A stretch of DNA of 64,000 nucleotides from an uncultured Eubacteriales bacterium (GCA_934561055.1 CAKTFN010000005.1:76527-140526); one strand, 5' to 3'; shown: positions 35,574-43,132, counted from the stretch's first letter. The notes: generated from the letters alone by a model not told the origin. Numbers and translations are program-made.

Positions 35574-35745
35574 TACTTCCTATTTCGCTTGACATATATT
35601 GAATGGACAAACAAAACAGTCCGCAACACGTGATAACGTCTTTTCGTTCTTAAAAAGTTTTCTTAACAATCTGATTGATTTTCTCAGAAAATTGTTCGGT
35701 ATTAAGTAACAAACTCAGGGCTGTAAAAAACAGCCAAAGAAAAAA

Positions 35746-35785
35746 ACTACAAGTCTGCCAAAAAAGGTAGGCTTGTAGTCTTTTT
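35746..35785. terminator. bidirectional terminator in the 35.6-35.9 kb gap
   Basis: ACTACAAG-TCTGCC pairs with GGTAGG-CTTGTAGT (one mismatch), with T-runs on both strands. The gap 35574-35913 holds this hairpin and no convincing gene, so what it terminates is unclear. Confidence 0.75.
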
Positions 35786-35913
35786 GTGATATAACTCAAT
35801 TGATTATCACCAAGGGATATAATAACACCATATCAATTAAAATACCGCCGGAAATTGAAAAATCCGTTCCGAAGTGATATAATCTCTATACTATATATAA
35901 AGAGGTGAACGCG

Positions 35914-36408
35914 TTGAAAGAGGAACATATCTTTCATCCGATTTCGCCGGTTTGGGACGAAAACAGCAAGGTACTTATTCTCGGTTCGTTTCCGTCGGTA
36001 AAGTCAAGGGAAAACGGATTCTTTTACGGTCACAAACAAAACCGCTTTTGGAAGGTGCTTGCCGCCGTTTTTGACTGCAACGTTCCGGAAACAATCGAAG
36101 AAAAAAAGCGGCTTCTGCTTCAAAACGGCGTTGCCCTTTGGGACGTTATCGCCTCATGCGATATAACCGGCTCGGCAGACAGTTCGATAAAGAACGCAAA
36201 ACCCAACGATATTCTCCCTATTATAATGAAAAGCAAAATCACCGCCGTTTTTGTCAACGGAAACACCGCCGCAAAGCTTTATGAAAAGTATATTTTTCCA
36301 AAAACAAAAATCAAAGCAATTGTTCTTCCTTCAACAAGCCCGGCAAACGCAAGGGTTACGCTTGAAATGCTTACGGAAAAATGGAGTATTATTAAGGCTT
36401 GGAAATAA
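35914..36408 (+). CDS. DNA-deoxyinosine glycosylase-type protein (UDG superfamily)
   Basis: A 164-aa uracil-DNA-glycosylase-fold protein of the hypoxanthine-DNA glycosylase group, which removes deaminated adenine. Motifs: the GSFPSVKSRE loop and FFYGHKQNRFWKVL in the first 50 residues, ALWDVI near 72, and the late VLPSTSPANAR near 143. Start TTG 35914 is chosen because AGAGGTG lies six bases upstream; a GTG at 35905 is in frame but sits inside that ribosome site. It has no clear partner gene. Confidence 0.87.
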   Translation: MKEEHIFHPISPVWDENSKVLILGSFPSVKSRENGFFYGHKQNRFWKVLAAVFDCNVPETIEEKKRLLLQNGVALWDVIASCDITGSADSSIKNAKPNDILPIIMKSKITAVFVNGNTAAKLYEKYIFPKTKIKAIVLPSTSPANARVTLEMLTEKWSIIKAWK

Positions 36409-36612
36409 TTCAGTCTGTAGTTTGTGCAACTCATATAGTGTTATTAGCACAATGTAATAAAAAAATTTGCAACTACGTTGTTTCAAAAAAAATAGCACAT
36501 AACTGTTCGGTATGACTTTCTATCGGGAACTATCAGCTTTTCTGCTTTGGGTTCTGTGGCCAAATATTATGGTGAGACACTTTCGATTTATGCATAACTA
36601 TTGAGGTATAAA

Positions 36613-36807
36613 TTGGAAAAGATATCAAAAAGAATATTCGTCGGCATATATTTTCTTCTTGTCGCAATCTTTCTTGCTGTCATCGGGAGCAACGAAGATT
36701 ACGGAACTTTTCTTATTGTGGGAATCGCTGCCTCAGTAATCGGCTCTGTGGTCTTTTTCCGCGGTCTTTTCAGAAAGTCCCGACGAAGGCAGAAAGTCTC
36801 GGATTAA
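36613..36807 (+). CDS. small two-span membrane protein
   Basis: A 64-aa protein with two hydrophobic stretches (IFVGIYFLLVAIFLAVIG and FLIVGIAASVIGSVVFF) and a basic tail RKSRRRQK. Start TTG 36613 has GAGG six bases upstream; an earlier TTG at 36601 is possible. I do not recognise a family. Its last 38 bp overlap the 3' end of a convergent small gene. The 36409-36612 gap before it holds nothing I can support. Confidence 0.55.
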   Translation: MEKISKRIFVGIYFLLVAIFLAVIGSNEDYGTFLIVGIAASVIGSVVFFRGLFRKSRRRQKVSD

Positions 36808-36949
36808 ACAGCGTGACTGCACACGGTATCTCCGATTTGCAAAAAGCCTGTTTGAAATCAGAGTAAAGCATATTTGCAAAACGGACTGCGGCGAAAACAA
36901 GGATGGCTGCAATTATCAGCGCAATGATTAACTTTTTAGCTTTTGTCAC
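36770..36949 (-). CDS. small single-span membrane protein
   Basis: A 59-aa reading frame starting at GTG 36949 with AAGGAG eight bases upstream. The product begins MTKAKKLIIALIIAAILVF, one membrane span, followed by a short domain with two cysteines (FCKSEIPC). Two tandem promoters lie directly upstream, which raises confidence that it is real. It converges with and overlaps the small plus-strand gene by 38 bp. No family recognised. Confidence 0.55.
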   Translation of the reverse strand: MTKAKKLIIALIIAAILVFAAVRFANMLYSDFKQAFCKSEIPCAVTLFNPRLSAFVGTF

Positions 36950-36972
36950 GGCTTTTTCTCCTTTTTCTTTTT

Positions 36973-37012
36973 ATTATATCACAATTATATCACGATTCAA
37001 TTTTGCTTTCAA
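36973..37012 (-). promoter_or_regulatory. tandem overlapping promoters
   Basis: Minus-strand TTGAAA (37007-37012)-17-TATAAT (36984-36989), and TTGAAT (36995-37000)-16-TATAAT (36973-36978). The repeated unit GTGATATAAT places two -10 boxes 11 bp apart. Confidence 0.65.
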
Positions 37013-37041
37013 TCGGAATTATAAAATCTACCGTTTTACCC

Positions 37042-37069
37042 TTGACAAACAAAAAAATATGACTATAAT
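37042..37069 (+). promoter_or_regulatory. htpG promoter
   Basis: TTGACA (37042-37047), 16-base spacer, TATAAT (37064-37069), immediately followed by the CIRCE operator. Confidence 0.85.
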
Positions 37070-37073
37070 AGTT

Positions 37074-37100
37074 TTAGCACTCGGAAGTGTAGAGTGCTAA
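37074..37100 (+). promoter_or_regulatory. CIRCE operator (HrcA binding site)
   Basis: TTAGCACTC at 37074-37082, nine bases, GAGTGCTAA at 37092-37100: an exact match to the CIRCE consensus. It begins 4 bp after the -10 box, so it covers the start of transcription. HrcA bound here would repress htpG until heat or misfolding stress. Confidence 0.97.
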
Positions 37101-37169
37101 AACTATTTTTTATTACTTTTCCGTCTGTTCTTTTTTCAGACGAACACAACATAAACAGGAGTGATTTTT

Positions 37170-39047
37170 ATGGCAAAGAAACAGTTCAAAGCTGAATCAA
37201 AAAAACTTCTTGATATGATGATTAATTCCATCTATACCAACAAGGACATTTTCCTTCGTGAGCTTATTTCAAACGCAAGCGACGCACTTGACAAGCTTTA
37301 TTACAACTCGCTTTCAGAGGACGCTTCGGGTCTTTCGAGGGACGATTACAAAATTCAAATCGAGCTTGACAAGGAAAACAGAACCCTCAAAATTTCCGAT
37401 AACGGCTGCGGTATGGACGCAAAGGAACTTGAAACCAACCTCGGAACAATCGCAAAAAGCGGTTCGCTCGATTTCAAGAGCAATGCAGACAAAGACAAGG
37501 ACGTTGAAATTATCGGTCAGTTCGGCGTTGGCTTTTACTCGGCGTTCATGGTCAGCGACGAGGTTACCGTTGAAAGCCGTCCCCACGGTTCAAACGAAGC
37601 TTTCCGCTGGAAGTCAAGCGGTGTTGACGGCTACACGGTTACCCCCTGCGAGAAAGAAACCGCCGGAACAACCGTAACGCTCAAAATCAAAGAAAACACC
37701 GAAAACGAAAACTTTGACAAATATCTTGATCCCTACACAATCAAAGATATCGTTTCAAAGTACTCCGATTATATCCGCTATCCCATCATGATGGATATGG
37801 AAACGTCAAAGCTCAAAGAGGGTACAACGGACGAATACGAAACCGTTACCGAACCGACCCAACTCAACAGCATGGTTCCCCTTTGGAGAAAGAACAAAAA
37901 TGAGATTACAAAAGAGGATTACGACAACTTCTACAAGTCAAAGTTCTACGACTACGAAGATCCGCTTCTTACGATCCATTCAAAAACCGAGGGTCAAATT
38001 TCATATGACGCCCTTCTTTACATTCCGGCTCACGCTTCATATGACTATTACTCGAAGGAATTTGAAAAGGGCTTGCAGCTTTATTCAAACGGTGTTCTCA
38101 TCATGGATAAATGCGCCGACCTTCTTCCGGATTACTTCAGCTTTGTCAAGGGTCTTGTCGATTCGGCCGACCTCACGCTGAACATCTCCCGTGAAACGCT
38201 TCAGCAGGATCACCTTCTCAAAGTTATTGCAAAAAACCTTGAAAAGAAAATCAAATCCGAGCTTGAAAAACTTCTCAAAAACAAGCGTGAGGACTATGAA
38301 AAATTCTACAAAGCCTTTGGTCTTCAGCTCAAATTCGGAATTTACAACGGCTTCGGCGTCAACAAGGACGTTCTCAAAGACCTTGTTATGTTCTATTCCT
38401 CAAGCGAAAAGAAGCTTGTCACCCTCGGCGAATATGTTTCGAGAATGAAAGAGGAACAGAAAACGATTTACTATGCCTGCGGCGAAACGACCGATAAAAT
38501 TGATATGCTTCCCCAGGCGGACGCAGTCAAGGCGAAGGGCTTTGAAATTCTTTACTGCACCGACGACGTTGACGAATTTGCAATTCAGATGCTTCGTGAA
38601 TACAACGACAAAACCTTCACCAACATCTGCGCCGACAAGCTTGACCTTGACACCGAAGAGGAAAAGAAAGCGCTTGAAGACGAAAACAAGGATTCGACCG
38701 ACCTTCTTGACGCAATCAAAACCGCCCTTGACGGAAAGGTTTCCGTTGTACGCTTCACGAATAATCTTCATGAGCACCCGGTCTGCCTGACGAGCGAAGG
38801 TATGCTTTCGCTTGAAATGGAAAAAGTTCTCAACTCAATGCCGAACGGAAACTCGATGAAAGCCGAACTTGCGCTTGAAATCAACCGCAATCACCCGATT
38901 GCCGAAAAGCTCAAAGCACTCTTTGAAACGGACAAAGACAAGCTTTCAAAGTACGCAAAGATTCTTTATGCAGAGGCCTGCCTCATCAGCGGAAAGAGTA
39001 TTGAAAACCCTGCGGAGTTCAGCGAACTTGTTTGCGAATTGATGTAA
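37170..39047 (+). CDS. htpG: HSP90-family chaperone
   Basis: HtpG is the bacterial Hsp90, a dimeric ATP-driven chaperone in the cytoplasm. The 625-aa protein shows the N-terminal GHKL ATPase motifs: FLRELISNASDALDKL near 25, ISDNGCGMDAKEL near 80, and GQFGVGFYSAFMVSD near 118. The middle domain has LYSNGVLIMDKCADLLP and NISRETLQQD near 340. The C-terminal dimer domain follows. AGGAGTGA precedes ATG 37170. It is a single-gene unit controlled by CIRCE, unlike B. subtilis htpG, which is not in the HrcA regulon. Confidence 0.97.
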   Translation: MAKKQFKAESKKLLDMMINSIYTNKDIFLRELISNASDALDKLYYNSLSEDASGLSRDDYKIQIELDKENRTLKISDNGCGMDAKELETNLGTIAKSGSLDFKSNADKDKDVEIIGQFGVGFYSAFMVSDEVTVESRPHGSNEAFRWKSSGVDGYTVTPCEKETAGTTVTLKIKENTENENFDKYLDPYTIKDIVSKYSDYIRYPIMMDMETSKLKEGTTDEYETVTEPTQLNSMVPLWRKNKNEITKEDYDNFYKSKFYDYEDPLLTIHSKTEGQISYDALLYIPAHASYDYYSKEFEKGLQLYSNGVLIMDKCADLLPDYFSFVKGLVDSADLTLNISRETLQQDHLLKVIAKNLEKKIKSELEKLLKNKREDYEKFYKAFGLQLKFGIYNGFGVNKDVLKDLVMFYSSSEKKLVTLGEYVSRMKEEQKTIYYACGETTDKIDMLPQADAVKAKGFEILYCTDDVDEFAIQMLREYNDKTFTNICADKLDLDTEEEKKALEDENKDSTDLLDAIKTALDGKVSVVRFTNNLHEHPVCLTSEGMLSLEMEKVLNSMPNGNSMKAELALEINRNHPIAEKLKALFETDKDKLSKYAKILYAEACLISGKSIENPAEFSELVCELM

Positions 39048-39065
39048 AAACAAAAAACCGACCGC

Positions 39066-39094
39066 TTGACAAATATCGGACGGTCGGGTATAAT
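39066..39094 (+). promoter_or_regulatory. antitoxin RNA promoter, embedded in a hairpin
   Basis: TTGACA (39066-39071), 17-base spacer, TATAAT (39089-39094), both exact. The arms CCGACCG and CGGTCGG flank the -35 box. Read on the minus strand, the hairpin is followed by TTTTTTG and so also works as a terminator for leftward transcription. Confidence 0.85.
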
Positions 39095-39100
39095 ATGAAT

Positions 39101-39185
39101 AAAGAGGGTGCCGCAGTAAGCGGTTGCTCCACTTGTTAGTTATTTCAAAGAAACACCGCCAAGTGGAAGAGGGCGGTGTTTCTTA
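39101..39185 (+). ncRNA. type I antitoxin RNA
   Basis: About 85 noncoding bases from the promoter at 39066 to a hairpin terminator (AAACACCGCC 39151-39160 with GGCGGTGTTT 39172-39181). Its 5' part, GGTGCCGCAGTAA and GCGGTTGCTCC (39107-39130), recurs in inverted orientation in the toxin mRNA leader (39319-39351), so the two RNAs can pair there, and they also overlap at the shared terminator. This is the layout of the Fst/par type I systems, where the RNA blocks toxin translation. Function is inferred from layout. Confidence 0.7.
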
Positions 39186-39199
39186 CATTTTATGTAAGA

Positions 39200-39298
39200 T
39201 TACTTCTTGTTAACGAAAATCGTATAACAGAGAGAGATAACTTCGACAAGTAGCGAAAGAATCGCCACAACTAAGCCGATAAAAGCAAAGTTTGTCAT
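39200..39298 (-). CDS. small hydrophobic peptide, holin-like type I toxin
   Basis: A 32-residue peptide beginning MTNFAFIGLVVAILSLL, one membrane span, ending in a polar/basic tail FVNKK. Size and shape match the holin-like (Hol_Tox) and Fst membrane toxins of Firmicutes. The ribosome site AGGAGGTG lies seven bases upstream but sits inside a perfect 6-bp hairpin (39307-39312 with 39317-39322), so translation should be restrained. The gene converges with the antitoxin RNA. Toxicity is inferred. Confidence 0.75.
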   Translation of the reverse strand: MTNFAFIGLVVAILSLLVEVISLCYTIFVNKK

Positions 39299-39357
39299 GC
39301 TATCACCTCCTCTTGCGAGGAGCAAACCGCCTACCGTTTTATTACGGCACCGAAAGT

Positions 39358-39386
39358 ATGGTAACATAGGAGTCGAATTTTGTCAA
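39358..39386 (-). promoter_or_regulatory. toxin mRNA promoter
   Basis: Minus-strand TTGACA (39381-39386), 17-base spacer, TACCAT (39358-39363). Transcription would begin near 39351, exactly at the inverted repeat shared with the antitoxin RNA. Confidence 0.8.
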
Positions 39387-39391
39387 TAATA

Positions 39392-39428
39392 AAACTGCCG
39401 GAATGAAATCGTTCATTTTCGGCAGTTT
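39392..39428 (-). terminator. terminator of the small XRE gene
   Basis: AAACTGCCG pairs with CGGCAGTTT around AATGA/TTCATT, followed on the minus strand by TTTTATTATT. It begins within the stop codon of the XRE gene and abuts the toxin promoter. Confidence 0.75.
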
Positions 39429-39669
39429 ATTTTTTATATTCAACTATATCTTCAATGCGACATTCGAGCGTAAAACAAAGGCGGGCAAGCACATCACAGT
39501 CAATCCGTTCAACGTTTCCGGTGTACCACTTGTTGATTACCTCAAAGCGCGTATTCGTCAGCCGAGAAAGCTGATAGCGGGTAAGATTTTTTTGCTCCAT
39601 CATGTCACGAAGTTTAATTTTTATTTTTCCGTAATTTTGAATTGTTGAAACCGATTTGAAATCTTCCAT
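39427..39669 (-). CDS. small Cro/C1-type helix-turn-helix protein
   Basis: An 80-aa single-domain DNA-binding protein: MMEQKNLTRYQLSRLTNTRF holds the first helices, then INKWYTGNVERIDCDVLARL for recognition and packing. AAAGGA precedes ATG 39669. It sits between the toxin locus and the BspA-like gene and is transcribed toward the toxin. It is a candidate to bind the palindrome in the BspA-like promoter 75 bp away, which is inference from position only. Confidence 0.85.
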   Translation of the reverse strand: MEDFKSVSTIQNYGKIKIKLRDMMEQKNLTRYQLSRLTNTRFEVINKWYTGNVERIDCDVLARLCFTLECRIEDIVEYKK

Positions 39670-39723
39670 TCTTTAATTCCTTTGTTGTTTTTATAATTTA
39701 TATTCTATATTTATAGTTACTTG

Positions 39724-39763
39724 TTGACAATTCGCTTATGCAGTGTTACTATATATATAGTAA
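39724..39763 (+). promoter_or_regulatory. promoter of the BspA-like gene with palindromic operator
   Basis: TTGACA (39724-39729), 17-base spacer, TACTAT (39747-39752). The -10 box lies inside the perfect palindrome TTACTAT-ATAT-ATAGTAA (39746-39763), so a bound protein would block polymerase. Confidence 0.75.
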
Positions 39764-39783
39764 TAACAAAGGAGTTGAAAATA

Positions 39784-42141
39784 ATGAAAAAATTATTAAA
39801 AGAATCGGTTTTCCTGTTTTTGGCAATTATAATGGTTATCTGTGCCATACCGTTTGCAGGCGGAACGTTTGAGGCAATGGCAGAGAGCGAAGAATTCACA
39901 GAGGGATATTATACCTATGAAGTTGAAAATGATGAAGCAACAATTATCAGTTGCGATAAGAGTATCAGCGGCGATGTTGTTATTCCGAGTGAACTCGGCG
40001 GATATCTGGTAGTAGGGATAGGTGATTCTGCATTCGGATATTGCACCGACTTGACAAATATAACTATACCGGATAGTGTAAGCAAAATTGGCAGTGGTGC
40101 ATTTCATAACACAGCTTGGTATGATAACCAACCCAATGGCGATGTTTACGCCGGAAGAGTTTACTATTCTTATAAAGGGACAATGCCTAGTAATACAAGC
40201 ATTTCACTAAAAGAAGGAACAATCGGTATTGCAGAGTCGGCATTTTCTGATTGTTCCGGTTTAAAAAAAGTAACTCTGCCAGACGGTTTAAAAAATATAG
40301 GCGAATATGCATTTATTCGATGTGAAAATCTGGAAACCATAAAAATACCTTATGGTGTAACAAGAATTGAATACCTTACATTCCATGGTTGTAAAAGCTT
40401 AACAAGCGTTAGTATTCCAAATAGTGTAACCGTTATCGATGATAGTGCATTCGAGTGGTGCACAAGCTTAACGAATGTCAATATTCCAAATGGTGTAATT
40501 GATATTGGAAATTTTGCATTTGAGGGTTGCACCAATTTGACAGGTATAATCATTCCGGATAGTGTAACAAGTGTTGGTGCGAGAGCATTTGACTCTTGTG
40601 AGAATTTAGAAAATATAACTATTCCCGATGGAATAAATACCTTCGGAAATAATGTTTTTGAAAACACTGTATGGTATAACAGACAACCTGACGGTGATGT
40701 TTATATAGGAAATATTTACTATGTATATAAAGGCTTAAAGTCTGAAAATACAAGCACCACAATTAAAGATGGAACAAGGGTGATTGCAGACGACGCATTT
40801 AGAGGTTGCAGCGAATTAACCAGCGTAACAATTCCGAACAGTGTAATAAGTATTGGGGGTTGCGCATTTCACAGTTGCACCGGATTAACAAGCATAACAA
40901 TTCCGAACAGTGTAATAAGCATTGGGGGCGGTGCATTTGGTTTTTGCACCGGTTTGATGAACATAACTATACCGAATGGTGTAACAACTATTAATGAAGC
41001 GACATTTTATTACTGTACTTCTTTATCGGAAATAACAATACCTAATAGCGTAACGGATATAAAAGATACTGCATTTCGGAGTTGTATTAATTTAAAAAGT
41101 ATAACAATTCCGGATAGTGTAACAAGCATTGAAGATGAATCTATAGGCTACTATTATTATAATACTGCATACCCGGATATTGGAAAAATCGAAAACTTCA
41201 CTATCTACGGTCACACCGGAACCGCCGCAGAAACCTACGCAAACGAAAACGGTTTCACCTTCATTGCTCTTGACGATGGACACACTCACACCTTCTCCGC
41301 TTGGACGGTGACGAAGGAAGCGACCTGCACTGAAGAGGGCGAGGAAACAAGAAGCTGTTCCTGCGGTGAAACTCAAACAAGAAAAACCGAAAAGAAAGAA
41401 CACAGCCTAACTCATGTTGAGGAAGATTCAACCTGCAAAATTCAAGGCGTTTCTTACGATATCTGCGATATGTGCGGAAACACATTTAACTATTCCGTTC
41501 TTCCGCTTGCACCGCACACTTTCGGCGAATGGAAAGTAACAAAAGAAGCAACGTCTTTTGAATACGGCGAAAGAATGAGAAGCTGCTCGGTCTGCGGCTT
41601 TGAAGAAAAGGAAAGAATTGAAAAGCTTCCCGTCAGTGAAGTCAAGGACGAAAAAACCGGAATTTCCGTGATTTGCCCGGACGGCAGTTATGACGGCAAG
41701 GTTGAAATTGAAGTCACCGAAACCTTTGACGGAACTTCTTATCACGTTCTCAACACCGAAAAAGGCAACTTCAAAAAATCCCTTTTTGACATCACAACAA
41801 CGATAGACGGCGAAAAGGTTCAGCCGAACGGAACAGTTTTTGTAAAGATTCCCCTTCCAGATGGTTACAACGCAGAAAAAACCGTTGTGTATTACGTCAC
41901 AAATGACGGCAAGCTTGAAAAGATTGAGAGTGAAGTTAAAGACGGATACATCATTTTTGAAGCAACACATTTCAGCTTTTATGCCGTTGTTGACGAAAGC
42001 TCAACCGTTAATCCGTCGCAAAACTGCTCCTGTGCCTGCCACAAAAAGGGCATTGTAAAATTCTTCTTCAAGATTAAACTTTTCTTCCAAAAGCTTTTCA
42101 AAAAGAACAAGCTTTGCAAGTGCGGAGTCAATCATTATTGA
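39784..42141 (+). CDS. BspA-like leucine-rich-repeat surface protein with Cys-rich tail
   Basis: A 785-aa exported protein. A signal peptide (MKKLLKESVFLFLAIIMVIC) is followed by about 14 BspA-type LRR_5 units of roughly 23 residues, with the pattern SITIPNSVTSIG..AF..C, to about residue 480. Then come two Cys-rich modules (ATCTEEGEETRSCSCGE; ATSFEYGERMRSCSVCG), a beta-rich segment, and a C-terminal motif CSCACHKKG, then basic/aromatic FFQKLFKKNK, then CKCGVNHY. Such proteins bind host or matrix proteins. ATG 39784 has AAAGGAG 9 bases upstream. Base and codon use differ sharply between the repeat half and the tail. Confidence 0.9.
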   Translation: MKKLLKESVFLFLAIIMVICAIPFAGGTFEAMAESEEFTEGYYTYEVENDEATIISCDKSISGDVVIPSELGGYLVVGIGDSAFGYCTDLTNITIPDSVSKIGSGAFHNTAWYDNQPNGDVYAGRVYYSYKGTMPSNTSISLKEGTIGIAESAFSDCSGLKKVTLPDGLKNIGEYAFIRCENLETIKIPYGVTRIEYLTFHGCKSLTSVSIPNSVTVIDDSAFEWCTSLTNVNIPNGVIDIGNFAFEGCTNLTGIIIPDSVTSVGARAFDSCENLENITIPDGINTFGNNVFENTVWYNRQPDGDVYIGNIYYVYKGLKSENTSTTIKDGTRVIADDAFRGCSELTSVTIPNSVISIGGCAFHSCTGLTSITIPNSVISIGGGAFGFCTGLMNITIPNGVTTINEATFYYCTSLSEITIPNSVTDIKDTAFRSCINLKSITIPDSVTSIEDESIGYYYYNTAYPDIGKIENFTIYGHTGTAAETYANENGFTFIALDDGHTHTFSAWTVTKEATCTEEGEETRSCSCGETQTRKTEKKEHSLTHVEEDSTCKIQGVSYDICDMCGNTFNYSVLPLAPHTFGEWKVTKEATSFEYGERMRSCSVCGFEEKERIEKLPVSEVKDEKTGISVICPDGSYDGKVEIEVTETFDGTSYHVLNTEKGNFKKSLFDITTTIDGEKVQPNGTVFVKIPLPDGYNAEKTVVYYVTNDGKLEKIESEVKDGYIIFEATHFSFYAVVDESSTVNPSQNCSCACHKKGIVKFFFKIKLFFQKLFKKNKLCKCGVNHY

Positions 42142-42151
42142 TAACAAAAAA

Positions 42152-42226
42152 CCGACCGCTTGACTTTTCTTTTGCGGTCGGGTATCATAAAAGGGTAATC
42201 ACCTTCGATTGCCCTTTTATTTTTTT
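42152..42226 (+). promoter_or_regulatory. hairpin-embedded promoter and leader terminator before the LysR gene
   Basis: CCGACCGC (42152-42159) and GCGGTCGG (42174-42181) flank TTGACT (42160-42165); TATCAT (42183-42188) follows at 17 bases. Transcription would enter at once a 12-bp hairpin (42189-42200 with 42207-42218) with a T7 tail, 16 bp before the LysR start codon. The first 21 bases match those at 39049-39070 in the toxin locus. Confidence 0.7.
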
Positions 42227-42241
42227 GTTTCGGAGAAAACT

Positions 42242-43132
42242 ATGGATATCAAAAAGCTTGAAGTTTTTATAAATGCCGTTGACCTCGGCAGTCTCACAAA
42301 GGTTGCAGGAATCATGGGGTACACCCAATCCGGAATCACCCACGTTATAAATGCGCTTGAAAAAGAGATGGGCTTTCCCCTTCTTGTAAGAAGCCGAAAC
42401 GGAGTTGCCCCCACGCCGGAGGGCGCAAGGCTAATTCCGTCAATCCGTGCGATTTTGGTTCATTCCGGTCAGCTCGAAAAGGAAATCTCTCTCGTTCGCC
42501 AGCGCAAAAGCGGCGTTATCCGTGTTGCGGCGTACACAAGTATGCTCATGCACTGGCTTCCGCTCATCGTCAAAAAGTTCCACGAGAAATTTCCCGACAT
42601 TGCCGTTGAGCTAAGCTCTTCGAGCATTGACGGAACTTATCAGATGCTTGAGGCCGGCGATATCGACCTTGCGTTCGTCAGCAGACAAAAGAGCTATCCG
42701 GATTTTGATTACATCCACCTTCGCAATGACGCCCTCCTCGCAATTCTTCCGAAAACGCCGGAAAACGAAAAACTTAACTGCTTCCCGATAAGACTCTACG
42801 AAGGAAAGGATTTCATTATGCCTTACTTCGGCTTTGACAAGGATATTCTTTGCGTTTTTGAACGTGAAAACGTTACTCCCAATATCGAGCCGGCCTATGT
42901 TGATGACCAGACGGTCATTATTATGGTTGAACACGGAATGGGAATCAGTATGCTCTCCGAGCTTGTTATGCTTGAAAACACAAACAGTGTTGTTGCCGTT
43001 CCGGTTGTTCCGGAAGCACACCGTGAGCTTGTAATCTGTCTCAAGTCGCTCAAAAACGCCTCTCTCCCCTTCAGGGAATTCATCAACTGTGCAAAAGAGG
43101 TGCTTTGCGAGCTTTATCCGGAGCAAAAATAA
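42242..43132 (+). CDS. LysR-family transcriptional regulator
   Basis: A 296-aa regulator. The winged helix-turn-helix fills residues 1-60 (LTKVAGIMGYTQSGITHVIN), followed by the linker helix and a two-lobed effector-binding domain (VIRVAAYTSMLMHWLPLIV, MVEHGMGISMLSEL). ATG 42242 has GGAG six bases upstream; the longer frame to 42209 begins inside the leader terminator. It lies 348 bp upstream of livJ in the same direction and may regulate it, but LysR targets are usually divergent, so that is only a possibility. Confidence 0.92.
   Translation: MDIKKLEVFINAVDLGSLTKVAGIMGYTQSGITHVINALEKEMGFPLLVRSRNGVAPTPEGARLIPSIRAILVHSGQLEKEISLVRQRKSGVIRVAAYTSMLMHWLPLIVKKFHEKFPDIAVELSSSSIDGTYQMLEAGDIDLAFVSRQKSYPDFDYIHLRNDALLAILPKTPENEKLNCFPIRLYEGKDFIMPYFGFDKDILCVFERENVTPNIEPAYVDDQTVIIMVEHGMGISMLSELVMLENTNSVVAVPVVPEAHRELVICLKSLKNASLPFREFINCAKEVLCELYPEQK

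Noticed and set aside
36409..36612. Partly matching GTAGTTTGTGCAA and TTTGCAACTAC repeats
   Set aside because: The match is imperfect and the spacing long; no gene or mobile-element feature supports it.
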